Assembly (NCBI GenBank): GCA_030825115.1
Contig: JAPJQL010000022.1
Span: 1-59,588 of the forward strand
Direction: 5' to 3'
DNA: 59,588 nt
Source of the DNA: Lachnospiraceae bacterium
GTDB lineage: Bacteria; Bacillota; Clostridia; Lachnospirales; Lachnospiraceae
Positions 1 to 7,726 of the stretch are shown piece by piece; position 1 is the stretch's first letter, and the number at the start of each line of letters is the position of its first letter. The position numbers and the translations under genes were made by a program. The notes beneath the pieces were generated by a model, which had not been told where the DNA came from, searched no databases, and was given only the letters and a program-made list of their open reading frames with translations.

Positions 1-222
1 TATATAATCTACGCCACTTATATCAGTTGCTACATTATCTATAATTCCAATAATGCTATCTGTTATATTACTTGTACATATTACTGTCAATAAAACACCA
101 AACAATGCCAGCATTATTGATGCCTTTGTATCACAATTTCCCACAAATCCTATTGTTCTGTCTAAAATAGCATTTAACTCTTCTGTTTTTATCACATTCT
201 TTTCTTTCTTGCCTTTTTTCAC
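1..222 (-). CDS. N-terminal fragment of a Pycsar-effector-like (DUF5706-type) membrane protein; runs off the left edge
   Basis: A GTG start at 222-220 follows AGGAGG with a 6-base gap. The overlapping ATG at 224 is followed at once by TGA and cannot be used. The frame stays open for 74 codons to base 1. The residues show a charged, lysine-rich head, then NCDTKAS at about 29-35, then a hydrophobic helix at about 36-52. Asn-x-Asp-x-Lys-Ala-Ser directly before a transmembrane helix is, to my knowledge, characteristic of the PycTM/DUF5706 family, whose members damage the membrane when cyclic pyrimidine nucleotides are made during phage infection. That role is inference from the N-terminus only. 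The gene is much more AT-rich than its neighbours, which fits recent transfer. No cyclase lies between it and rlmD, so a partner would have to be left of the window or absent. It could be another two-TM defence-associated protein. Confidence 0.6.
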   Translation of the reverse strand, partial: MKKGKKEKNVIKTEELNAILDRTIGFVGNCDTKASIMLALFGVLLTVICTSNITDSIIGIIDNVATDISGVDYI

Positions 223-281
223 ATTTGTCCTCCTTAGATTTCAAGCCCTGTTACAATATATTGCCACTTTCTACGCTACAA

Positions 282-554
282 TCAAATCATCCGAAAATGT
301 TCCAATGCATCTCTAATTGCCGTTTTTTTCTCTGGTGGGCATTTAGGCTGTCTGGAATTTTCCTATTTCGGTAGGTTATAGTTTTCCCTCTCAATAATAC
401 CGCACTTCTGCTTTACCTGTGCAATATACAAGCTGCTGACTTTCAATCCGCTTTGCTTCAAAACATAGTCCTTGATTTCCTCATAAGTTGCTTTGCTCTC
501 CGCAGCCGTCAAATCAAGCTCGTCCATCTGAAACTCTACCTAGATATGATGGTT
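282..554 (-). pseudogene. Decayed C-terminal tail extension in frame with rlmD
   Basis: Reading on past the rlmD stop in the same frame gives N-H-H-I, a TAG, then a long coding-like stretch from VEFQMDELDLT (ATG at 527) to KQKCGIIERENYN. A second TAG (after NLPK) follows, then SRQPKCPPEK and finally EHFRMI with a TGA at 284-282. From memory, tails of this kind (DELDLT...YIAQVKQK...CPPEK...HFxMI) occur at the C-terminus of 23S rRNA uracil methyltransferases in gut Firmicutes where mobile elements integrate at the 3' end of the gene. Here three in-frame stops separate tail from enzyme, so it is probably an integration scar now decaying. The 527-282 part has no clear ribosome site of its own. 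The frame match and the ending are seen directly; the mobile-element origin is inference. Confidence 0.7.
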
Positions 555-1934
555 TTAAAGAAGTTTGGACAATAAACATACAGTCTCTACATTCGCCGTA
601 AACGGAAACATATCCACCGCACAAACCCTCTCCACCTCATACCCTCTTTCCTGCAGCACCACCAGATCCCGCACAAGGCTGGTAGGCTTACAGGAGATAT
701 AAACCAGCCGGTCCACTCCAAAATCAATAATCTTCTCCAACGCCTTCGGATGAATCCCATCCCGGGGCGGGTCCAGCACGATCAGGTCCGGTTTATCCGA
801 GAGAGAATCGATCACCTTCAGCACGTCCCCGGCGATAAATTCACAATTCGTAAGCCCGTTCAGCTCCGCATTCTCCCTTGCCGCCCCGACAGCCTCTTCT
901 ACAATCTCCACGCCCACTACCTTGCTCGCAACCGGAGCAATGATCTGTGCAATCGTGCCTGTCCCGCTGTAGAGGTCAAATACCACCTTATCCTTCGTCT
1001 CTCCCACATAGCCGCGGGCAGTCTCGTACAGCACCTCAGCCCCCAGCGAATTTGTCTGGAAAAAAGAAAACGGCGTGATCCTGAACTCAAGCCCCAGAAG
1101 CTCCTCATAAAAATAGTCCTGACCATACAGAATCTCTGTCCAGTCGCTCTGCACCACGTCTGCCAGGCTGTCATTCTGGATGTGCAGGATACCGGCCAGG
1201 GTTCCTGCAAGACCCAGACCCAACAGCCGTTCCTTCCAGTTTTCCAAAAGCTGCTCTTCCGCCACAGAAAAGCCATCCGTCTGCGTCGAAGTCACCAGCG
1301 CCACCAGGATTTCTCCCGTCTTCACGGCACGGCGCACCAGCAGATGGCGCAGATACCCCACATGCTGCATCTTTTTATAAAACCCAATCTTCTGCTCTGA
1401 AAAAAACTCCAATGTCGCAGTCAGGATCTCACAAAAATCCGGGTGCACGATCCGGCACTCCGGCGTTGTCACGATATCATAAAAGCTGCCCCTCTTGTGC
1501 ATCCCGAGCGCCAGCGGACCGTCCTTATAAGCATCTCCAAAGGAAAACTCCATCTTATTCCGGTATCCCTCTGCGACAGGGCTTGCCTTGATTCCTTCGA
1601 ACTGATAATCCTCGCAGACGCTGTCAATCAGCTCTTTTACCTGCGCTTCTTTAATCCTTAGCTGCTCCTCATAAGGCAGCGTCTGGTACAGGCAGCCGCC
1701 GCAGATTCCGGCCTGAGGACACGCTTCCTCCACCCGCTCCTGTTCGGAATGCTCCACAACCTCCAACAGCCGCCCTTCACACTTCCCTTTCCGCTTCTTA
1801 TTCACTACAAAGCGGACCGTCTGTCCGGGGATGGCGTTTTTTACCACAACTTTTTCTCCATCTATATGCAGAATCCCCTTATTCGGAAATTCAATCTTTT
1901 CAACTTTTGCCTCACAGGTATCACCTTTTTTCAT
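555..1934 (-). CDS. rlmD: 23S rRNA (uracil-1939-C5)-methyltransferase RlmD/RumA
   Basis: Cytoplasmic SAM-dependent enzyme that methylates C5 of a uridine in 23S rRNA. The 459 residues are normal length. An N-terminal TRAM-like beta domain covers about 1-60. Four cysteines typical of the [4Fe-4S] site are present (C72, C78, C81, C160). The SAM-binding motif DLYSGTGT is at about 320-326, LDPPRDG at about 387-393, and the catalytic cysteine lies in YISCKP at about C415. The product could equally be called TrmA/RlmD family, because Gram-positive members (RlmCD) can modify two 23S sites. The protein ends SKLL; downstream, in the same frame, lies a decayed tail extension (282-554), so the present stop may be secondary. 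Upstream are two terminator-like hairpins, so it is probably transcribed alone. Confidence 0.93.
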   Translation of the reverse strand: MKKGDTCEAKVEKIEFPNKGILHIDGEKVVVKNAIPGQTVRFVVNKKRKGKCEGRLLEVVEHSEQERVEEACPQAGICGGCLYQTLPYEEQLRIKEAQVKELIDSVCEDYQFEGIKASPVAEGYRNKMEFSFGDAYKDGPLALGMHKRGSFYDIVTTPECRIVHPDFCEILTATLEFFSEQKIGFYKKMQHVGYLRHLLVRRAVKTGEILVALVTSTQTDGFSVAEEQLLENWKERLLGLGLAGTLAGILHIQNDSLADVVQSDWTEILYGQDYFYEELLGLEFRITPFSFFQTNSLGAEVLYETARGYVGETKDKVVFDLYSGTGTIAQIIAPVASKVVGVEIVEEAVGAARENAELNGLTNCEFIAGDVLKVIDSLSDKPDLIVLDPPRDGIHPKALEKIIDFGVDRLVYISCKPTSLVRDLVVLQERGYEVERVCAVDMFPFTANVETVCLLSKLL

Positions 1935-1987
1935 CTCATGCTCCTTATCTTGTTATGTTCTGTTTCTTTTCCCTTTTCTCCTGTCGT

Positions 1988-2012
1988 CAAAAAGACTCCC
2001 TCCCACGGGAGT
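1988..2012 (-). terminator. Terminator-like hairpin upstream of rlmD
   Basis: ACTCCC at 1995-2000 pairs with GGGAGT at 2007-2012. Read on the minus strand the stem is followed by CTTTTTG. It is the second of two hairpins between the 94-residue membrane protein and rlmD, and separates the two genes transcriptionally. Confidence 0.5.
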
Positions 2013-2044
2013 TTTCGATTTCGTCGGACGCACGTTCCTCTGAA

Positions 2045-2079
2045 CAAAAAAGGCGCGCCCCACCCACGAGACACGCCCA
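2045..2079 (-). terminator. Rho-independent terminator after the acidic-tail membrane protein
   Basis: On the minus strand GGCGTG pairs with CGCGCC (one G-T pair) around a roughly 14-base loop and is followed by TTTTTTG. It sits about 30 bases after the stop of the gene at 2112-2396. Confidence 0.6.
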
Positions 2080-2111
2080 ATCTTTCATTTCTTTCGAAAT
2101 CCTGCCAGCCA

Positions 2112-2396
2112 CTATACCGTGGTGTCTTCTTCATCCTCAAAAAAATCATCATCGAAATCATCGTCAAAGTCATCTTCAAAATCTTCCAGATAATCCGGAG
2201 TGAAGAAACGGTATACGCCGTATGCGATGGCTGCAATTGCTGCTACTGCACCGATGATAGCCAGTACCCAGAGGATACAGTTTTTCTTTTTTTCCTCTTC
2301 CTCTTTTCTGTGTAAGAATTCGTTCAGCTTGGTGGAATTCATGATCTCCTCCACGCGGCTCAAAGCATCTTTGCTCATGGTGTCAAATCTGTTCAT
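2112..2396 (-). CDS. Small single-pass membrane protein with an Asp/Glu-rich C-terminal tail
   Basis: 94 residues. An amphipathic, charged N-terminal half (about 1-39, ending in a KEEEEKKK run) leads into one hydrophobic helix at about 41-62. The last roughly 28 residues are almost entirely Asp, Glu and Phe. I do not recognise a named family with certainty, though short proteins of this design are common in Lachnospiraceae. Positive residues flank the helix and the acidic tail would lie on the other face, so one side of the membrane would carry a strongly anionic patch that could bind cations or basic proteins; this is speculative. The ATG is followed by convincing coding sequence, an extended -10 (2448-2453) lies upstream and a terminator follows. 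It is a one-gene unit downstream of pcrA. Confidence 0.75.
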   Translation of the reverse strand: MNRFDTMSKDALSRVEEIMNSTKLNEFLHRKEEEEKKKNCILWVLAIIGAVAAIAAIAYGVYRFFTPDYLEDFEDDFDDDFDDDFFEDEEDTTV

Positions 2397-2447
2397 ACTT
2401 TCACGTCCTTTCTATCGTCGTGGCACATTTCCATATGCATTAACTAG

Positions 2448-2453
2448 ATTATA
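2448..2453 (-). promoter_or_regulatory. Extended -10 promoter of the acidic-tail protein gene
   Basis: The minus strand reads TGGTATAAT about 52 bases before the ATG at 2396. There is no good -35, and the surrounding 100 bases are very AT-rich. Confidence 0.5.
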
Positions 2454-2528
2454 CCATTACTTTTTCATTTTTACTATCCTATTTTATTCAGATTTTTCGA
2501 TTTTATCACGTTTTTTCGGATTTATTTC

Positions 2529-4886
2529 TTAAATCTTTTGAAGTTTTGCGAAAGACGCAAACATTTTCTTAACACCGGCACCGTCGAAATCAACGGTCAC
2601 TTCATAATCCTTGGCGCCGTCTTTGATCGAGCGGACCGTCCCTTCGCCAAATTTGATATGACGTACCCGGTCGCCTTCCTGATAGTCAAGAGAGGAGGAT
2701 TTCTGTACCGTAAATGCCTTTCCAAATCCCGGAGTCGTTCCCATGCCTCCGCCCTCTGCCGCACGTCCGTTTCCGCGTCCGGTCTTGTCAAAAACCCCGG
2801 GAGACATGCCGGTCTGCCCCACGTAACTGCCGGTAGGGGCGGCATACGAGTTCGGCTTCATGCCAAACATGCTGACGCCCCGCTGCTGTTTTGCCTGACT
2901 CCACGGCAGACCATCCACTTCATAATCATCTTTGCCGCTGCGCCGCCCAAGCCTTTGCTCCAGCTTTTGGGCTTCTATATATTCTTCCGGTATTTCCTCC
3001 ACAAAACGGCTGATTTTGGAATAACGGGTCTCCCCGTTTATCATCCGCATCCGCGATCCGGTTATCACCAGCCGCTCCATCGCCCGGGTGATTCCCACGT
3101 AGCACAGACGGCGTTCCTCTTCCAGGTCCGTCCTGTCATCCGACATGATGGACATTGAGCTTGGAAACAGCCCGTCTTCCATGCCGCTTAAATAAACGAC
3201 CGGAAATTCCAGGCCTTTTGCACTGTGCAGGGTCATCAGCGTCACCCGGTTCTGGTTGTCGTCCATCCGGTCCACATCCGCAACCAGAGCGACTTCCTCC
3301 AAAAATTCATTGAGGTCGGGATGCTCGCTGTCTTCCCAGTAGCTGACTGCTTTATTCACCAGCTCGTCGATGTTTTCAAGCCTGGTCTGGGATTCGATCT
3401 CTCCCTCTGCCTCCAGCTCGCTCCGGTAGCCCGTCTCGTCTAAAATTGCCTCAATCAACTCCTTTAAGCTGCATCCTTCCTCGGAAAGCCTGGCGCGGAA
3501 ATCCTCAATCTGCCCCACAAACCCGGCGATCTTTCCGGCCGCCTTCCCAAGTCCGGGCACAGCCTGGGCCCGCCTGCATGCTTCATAAAAACTGTACCCC
3601 TGTTCCGAGGACCACGCCGTGACCCTGCCGATCGAGGTTGCCCCGATTCCTCTTTTTGGCACGTTGATAATCCGCTGCACGGCAATATCGTCCTGTCCGT
3701 TGGCAATCGTCTTTAAATAGCACAAAATGTCCTTGATCTCTTTTCTCTGGTAAAAATTCACGCCCCCGACCAGACGGTACGGCACATTGTGGACAATGCA
3801 TTTTTCCTCCAGCAAACGTGACTGGGCATTGGTCCGGTAAAGAACGGCGCAGTCCTGATAATCCCTTCCGCTTGCCAGGATGTCGCGGATGATTCCGTCT
3901 GCCTCCTCATAGGCCTGCTCATACTGCTTAAACGCCACCGGCTCTCCCTCGCCATTGGCGGTCCACAAGGTCTTGTCCTTCCGCCCACGGTTGTTATGTA
4001 TCACTGCGTTGGCGGCATTTAAGATGTGGCTGGTTGACCGATAATTCTGCTCCAGCTTAATCACCCTCGCCCCCGAAAATTCCTTCTCAAAGTCCAGGAT
4101 ATTGCTGATATTGGCTCCACGGAACTTATAGATGGACTGGTCGTCATCGCCGACCACACACAGATTTTTGTATTTGCCGGCCAAGAGCGATACCAGCTGG
4201 AACTGGGCCGTATTGGTATCCTGGTACTCATCCACCATGATATATTTAAACCGTTCCTGATAATACTCCCGCACATCCTGGCTGGTACGCAAAAGATCCA
4301 CCGTCTTAAAGATCAGGTCATCAAAATCCAATGCGTTGTTCTTCTTTAGCTGCTCCTGATATTCCCGGTAAACTTCCGCCACCTTTCGCTCGCGCCAGTC
4401 CCCCTGGGCATTCAGCATAAATTCCTGCGGACCGATCAATTCATTTTTCGCATTTGAGATTGCCGTTATCATCGCCCTGTCCCGAAATTGCTTGGGATCC
4501 AGATCCATCTTTTTGAGTACCTGCCTCATCAGCGTCTTCTGGTCATCGCTGTCATATATCGTAAAATTCGTACTGTACCCGAGATTTTCAATAAACCGCC
4601 TCAAAATGCGGACACAGGAAGAGTGGAACGTGCTGACCCAGACGCTCTCTGCGCCAAAGCTTACCAGTTGGTCCACCCGCTCCCTCATCTCTCCGGCCGC
4701 CTTGTTGGTAAACGTGATCGCCATGATATTCCACGGGTTCACTTCCTTCTCCTCAATCAGATACGCCACCCGGTGGGTCAGCACACGGGTCTTTCCGGAC
4801 CCTGCTCCCGCCAGGATGAGCAGCGGTCCTTCCGTGTGGAAAACCGCCTCCTTCTGCATGGGATTTAAAGAATCATATATGCTCAT
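2529..4886 (-). CDS. pcrA: ATP-dependent DNA helicase PcrA (UvrD/Rep superfamily 1A)
   Basis: Essential 3'-5' helicase of Gram-positive bacteria, acting in repair, rolling-circle replication and removal of RecA or RNA polymerase. The 785 residues are slightly longer than the usual 720-760. Walker A AGAGSGKT is at about 26-33, ITFTNKAA (motif Ia) at 57-64, DEYQDTN (motif II) at 219-225 and DDDQSIYKFRGA (motif III) after it. QNYRST (motif IV), TLHSAKGLEF (motif V) and VGITRAMERL (motif VI) follow. After residue about 650 comes a low-complexity, Gly/Pro-rich linker. The end is the conserved C-terminal Tudor-like module (GDRVRHIKFGEGTV), which in PcrA binds RNA polymerase. The ATG is supported by family alignment and by GGAGAG upstream. 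It has its own promoter at 4953-4981. Confidence 0.96.
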   Translation of the reverse strand: MSIYDSLNPMQKEAVFHTEGPLLILAGAGSGKTRVLTHRVAYLIEEKEVNPWNIMAITFTNKAAGEMRERVDQLVSFGAESVWVSTFHSSCVRILRRFIENLGYSTNFTIYDSDDQKTLMRQVLKKMDLDPKQFRDRAMITAISNAKNELIGPQEFMLNAQGDWRERKVAEVYREYQEQLKKNNALDFDDLIFKTVDLLRTSQDVREYYQERFKYIMVDEYQDTNTAQFQLVSLLAGKYKNLCVVGDDDQSIYKFRGANISNILDFEKEFSGARVIKLEQNYRSTSHILNAANAVIHNNRGRKDKTLWTANGEGEPVAFKQYEQAYEEADGIIRDILASGRDYQDCAVLYRTNAQSRLLEEKCIVHNVPYRLVGGVNFYQRKEIKDILCYLKTIANGQDDIAVQRIINVPKRGIGATSIGRVTAWSSEQGYSFYEACRRAQAVPGLGKAAGKIAGFVGQIEDFRARLSEEGCSLKELIEAILDETGYRSELEAEGEIESQTRLENIDELVNKAVSYWEDSEHPDLNEFLEEVALVADVDRMDDNQNRVTLMTLHSAKGLEFPVVYLSGMEDGLFPSSMSIMSDDRTDLEEERRLCYVGITRAMERLVITGSRMRMINGETRYSKISRFVEEIPEEYIEAQKLEQRLGRRSGKDDYEVDGLPWSQAKQQRGVSMFGMKPNSYAAPTGSYVGQTGMSPGVFDKTGRGNGRAAEGGGMGTTPGFGKAFTVQKSSSLDYQEGDRVRHIKFGEGTVRSIKDGAKDYEVTVDFDGAGVKKMFASFAKLQKI

Positions 4887-4952
4887 ACTTACTCTCCATT
4901 ATTCTTTCCGTTGATTCTGTTTCCTGGATATATAAAACCGTCAAGTCTTCCC

Positions 4953-4981
4953 ATTATATCACAAAGACAGGGCTGGGGCAA
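4953..4981 (-). promoter_or_regulatory. Promoter of pcrA
   Basis: On the minus strand TTGCCC (4981-4976), a 17-base spacer, then TATAAT (4958-4953), preceded by TTTGTGA. That gives an extended -10 resembling two other promoters in this window (13681 and 26245). Confidence 0.65.
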
Positions 4982-4990
4982 ACATTTTGT

Positions 4991-5053
4991 CTGTCCCAGT
5001 CCTGTCCCAGTCCTGTCTGGTCCTCTCCCGGTCCTCCCCTGCCCCGTCCTGTC
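4991..5053. repeat. C-rich degenerate tandem repeat, 11-base unit
   Basis: Two perfect adjacent copies of CTGTCCCAGTC (from 4991) are followed by diverged copies (CTGTCTGGTC, CTCTCCCGGTC and so on). It lies between the hydF stop and the pcrA promoter. The open frames across it are low-complexity and are not called as genes. Confidence 0.6.
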
Positions 5054-5103
5054 TGTCTCTCCCTGTTTCATCCGGATTCATCCGGTTCTCCATGCCGGTA
5101 TGT

Positions 5104-6309
5104 TCACCTCTGCATCTGCCAGCTGATCTGCTCCAATATCCCCGACAGATATGCGATCACCACCCCATAGTTAGACATCGGCACTCCCTGGTCCTTTGCC
5201 CTGTCAATTCTGGACATCACATATTTGCGGTTAAACATACATGCTCCGCACTGGATCACCAGATCATATGGAGTCAGGTCCTGGGGATAATCCGTCCCGC
5301 TGACCACATCCACAGACAGCCCCTGCCCGGCACGGGCCCGCAGCATCCGCGGCAGCTTCACCCGGCCGATATCCTCCGATAAGGGGGCGTGGGTACAGCA
5401 CTCCGCAATCAGCACCCTGGAATCTTCTGTCAGACTGTCAATTGCCGCCGCGCTCTCGGCATAGTAGTGTAAATCCCCTTTATATCCTGCAAAGAGTACG
5501 GAAAACGACGTCAGCATACTCTCCTTTGGCTTTTTTTCATAGACGGTTTTAAACACCTGCGAATCCGTGATGATCAGCTTCGGAGGTTTCCCAAGAGCCG
5601 CAAGAGCCTGCTCCATCCTGTCTGCCGTAGCGCTCATCACCAGGCATTTTTTGTCCAGCAGATCGCGGATGGTCTGTACCTGCGGAAGAATCAGCCTTCC
5701 CTTTGGCGCCTGGATATCCTGCGGCATCACAAGAAGCACTACGTCGTCTGCTTCCACCAGATTCCCGGTAATGCTCTTTGCCCCGTAATCTTCCGGGATA
5801 GCGCGCACTATGGCCTCCCGCAGCTTTTGCAGCCCCATCCCTGTTTTCGCACTGACCGCCAGCACCTCTTCCCCTGTCTTTTCCGATACCAGCTTTTGAA
5901 GCAGCTCTGTCTCTTCCACGGAATCCGCCTTGCTGACGACAAAAATCACCGGCGTCTGTCTCTTTTGGAATTCTCTGTACCAGGCAAGTTCCCCTGACAT
6001 CTCCCTATCCTGGAACAAGATTACGGCAATATCCGTTTTTTCTGCCGCCTTTTGCGTCAGTTCCACCCGCTTTTTGCCCAGCGCCCCGTCGTCGTCAAAA
6101 CCTGCTGTGTCCACCAGCACACAGGCTCCAAGGCCGGGAATTTCCATCGATTTCATCACCAAATCCGTCGTTGTTCCCGCCACATCCGACACGATGGATA
6201 TCTCCTGCCCCGCAAAGGCATTGATCAGCGATGACTTTCCGCTGTTCATCTTTCCATAAAAACCGATATGCAGCCGATCCGATCGCGGTGTTTCATTCCT
6301 TGATGCCAT
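5104..6309 (-). CDS. hydF: [FeFe]-hydrogenase maturation GTPase HydF
   Basis: Scaffold that carries the diiron precursor of the H-cluster and delivers it to apo-hydrogenase. With the chosen start it has 401 residues. An N-terminal Era-like GTPase has its P-loop GKMNSGKSS at about 19-27, the switch TTT and the G3 motif DTAG. A middle dimerisation domain follows. The C-terminal iron-sulfur domain has the family signature C-x-H (ECCTH) followed about 50 residues later by CGAC. The frame is open further upstream, but the ATG at 6309 is preceded by GGAGG and matches the family N-terminus. It overlaps the hydE stop by 17 bases, so the two are translationally coupled. No hydG or hydrogenase gene is visible here. 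Confidence 0.93.
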   Translation of the reverse strand: MASRNETPRSDRLHIGFYGKMNSGKSSLINAFAGQEISIVSDVAGTTTDLVMKSMEIPGLGACVLVDTAGFDDDGALGKKRVELTQKAAEKTDIAVILFQDREMSGELAWYREFQKRQTPVIFVVSKADSVEETELLQKLVSEKTGEEVLAVSAKTGMGLQKLREAIVRAIPEDYGAKSITGNLVEADDVVLLVMPQDIQAPKGRLILPQVQTIRDLLDKKCLVMSATADRMEQALAALGKPPKLIITDSQVFKTVYEKKPKESMLTSFSVLFAGYKGDLHYYAESAAAIDSLTEDSRVLIAECCTHAPLSEDIGRVKLPRMLRARAGQGLSVDVVSGTDYPQDLTPYDLVIQCGACMFNRKYVMSRIDRAKDQGVPMSNYGVVIAYLSGILEQISWQMQR

Positions 6310-7375
6310 GTTTTCCCTCCTTATCCAAAGTCGCAGCTTCCGCCTTCCAGTCCCCGCGGGCCGTGACCACCTCGTAGCCAATCGCCTTCATCCTGGCTTC
6401 CAGATCCGCCCTGCATTCCGCTGCCTCTGTCCCGGTGCTGATTTTATTGTCATACAACAGGTATTTTTTCCTCACATTCAGCGGAGAAAGGTTCGGCATC
6501 ACCACATTGGCCCCAGCCAGGATTCCAAGCTCCCGCCCCTGCGGGTGAATCGTGCCAAGAGCCGTGGTGGCGGGCAGCAGCACATCCTTCTCCATAAGGC
6601 GGATCAGACTGAGAAGAAACAGCGTCAGTTCCAGACTTCCCGCAGCCTCCCCGCCAAAAGGCGTATCCTTCTGCGGGATAAAGGGACCAATCCCCACCAT
6701 CTGTGGTTTCAGACGGTGAATCAGTTCCATATCCTGTGCGAGCATATGGACCTTCTGTCCCGGCGAGCCTACCATAAACCCACAGCCGGTCTGATATCCC
6801 ATCCGCTTCAGCTGCTCCAGGCACAGCAGCCGCCTGCCATGGCTCATCTCCATCGGATGTAAGAGTCCGTAATGCAGAGGGTCTGCCGTCTCGTGGCGCA
6901 GCAGATACCGGTCCGCCCCCGCAGCCCGGTAAGCCCGGTATTCCTCCTCCGTCCGCTCCCCGATGGAAAGCGTCACCGCACAGTCCGGATACCGGTCTTT
7001 GATCTCCCGGATGATCCTGCTCATCCGGTCTGCCGTAAACCAGGGATCCTCCCCGCCCTGCAGCACAAAGGTCCGAAATCCCAGGCCATAGCCGGCATCA
7101 CAGCATTTCAGGATGTCCGCCCTGTCCAGGCGGTATCGTTCTGCCTTCCTGTTTCCCCGCCGGATTCCGCAGTAATAGCAGTCGTTCCTGCAGTAGTTGG
7201 TAAACTCGATCAGCCCCCGCACAAATACCTGTTTCCCATAGATTCTGTCGCAAACCGCCCGCGCCTTTTTTGCCGCATAGCCTCTGTCCTCATCGCTCCA
7301 TCCGGTCAGCAATTCCACCCACGCCTTGTGTGAAAGCGCACCTTCCGCTTCCAGCCTGTCAATCAGCTCCTTCAC
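6293..7375 (-). CDS. hydE: [FeFe]-hydrogenase maturase HydE, radical SAM enzyme
   Basis: Radical SAM enzyme of H-cluster assembly that processes the organometallic intermediate made by HydG. The 360 residues are typical. The radical-SAM cysteines are in CRNDCYYC (C62, C66, C69), the canonical CX3CX2C. A GGEDP-type motif follows (LQGGEDPW), then the (beta/alpha)8 barrel with GCGFMVGSPGQ. The C-terminus (LGTIHPQGRELG, GANVVMPNLSP) is characteristic of HydE and separates it from BioB and PylB. A GTG-rich leader with GAAGGAG precedes the ATG. It is co-transcribed with hydF downstream. Confidence 0.93.
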   Translation of the reverse strand: MKELIDRLEAEGALSHKAWVELLTGWSDEDRGYAAKKARAVCDRIYGKQVFVRGLIEFTNYCRNDCYYCGIRRGNRKAERYRLDRADILKCCDAGYGLGFRTFVLQGGEDPWFTADRMSRIIREIKDRYPDCAVTLSIGERTEEEYRAYRAAGADRYLLRHETADPLHYGLLHPMEMSHGRRLLCLEQLKRMGYQTGCGFMVGSPGQKVHMLAQDMELIHRLKPQMVGIGPFIPQKDTPFGGEAAGSLELTLFLLSLIRLMEKDVLLPATTALGTIHPQGRELGILAGANVVMPNLSPLNVRKKYLLYDNKISTGTEAAECRADLEARMKAIGYEVVTARGDWKAEAATLDKEGKHGIKE

Positions 7376-7674
7376 CCTGCACCTTCCTCCTGTCTTACTC
7401 CTTTGCCGGATTCGTCCACAGCCGCCTGACCCGCCCGGACGTAAAACAAAAAAATCCCTCTGCTTTCGGGCAAAAGGATAAAAGGACAGAATATTCCTGC
7501 TATTCTCTCGTCTTCCCGCCCGGAACGAATCCTCGCCTGTCAGTACGATACTTGTATTTCAGATACTACCTTGATCAGCATATGAATCACGCTGCACACT
7601 CCAGCACGCGCGGTCAGAATCTTCTTCCCGTCAGCACCGGCTTTCATATGCCGAATCTCATATTTTCCCAATTG
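7376..7674. other. Gene-free stretch upstream of hydE
   Basis: About 300 bases between the ridA terminator and hydE. The minus strand has a T7 run at about 7450 preceded by CCC...GGG, possibly a weak hairpin, and a GC-rich segment close to hydE. I see no convincing open frame, no canonical promoter and no known RNA motif. Confidence 0.4.
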
Positions 7675-7707
7675 AAAAAGGATATTATCCATCATAATAT
7701 CCTTTTT
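7675..7707 (-). terminator. Bidirectional terminator after ridA
   Basis: A perfect 14-bp stem (AAAAAGGATATTAT and its complement) with a 5-base loop lies 20 bases after the ridA stop. The arms supply a T-run in both directions. Confidence 0.85.
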
Positions 7708-7726
7708 CCAAACTGTCAATACCGTC

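Noticed and set aside
53..316. Plus-strand frame of 87 codons
   Set aside because: It has no ribosome site and lies antisense to the candidate Pycsar effector, whose minus-strand reading has a ribosome site, a family-like motif and a membrane helix.
4889..5071. Minus-strand frame of 60 codons between pcrA and hydF
   Set aside because: It is a translation of the C-rich tandem repeat (repeated Gly/Thr/Arg) and crosses the pcrA promoter.
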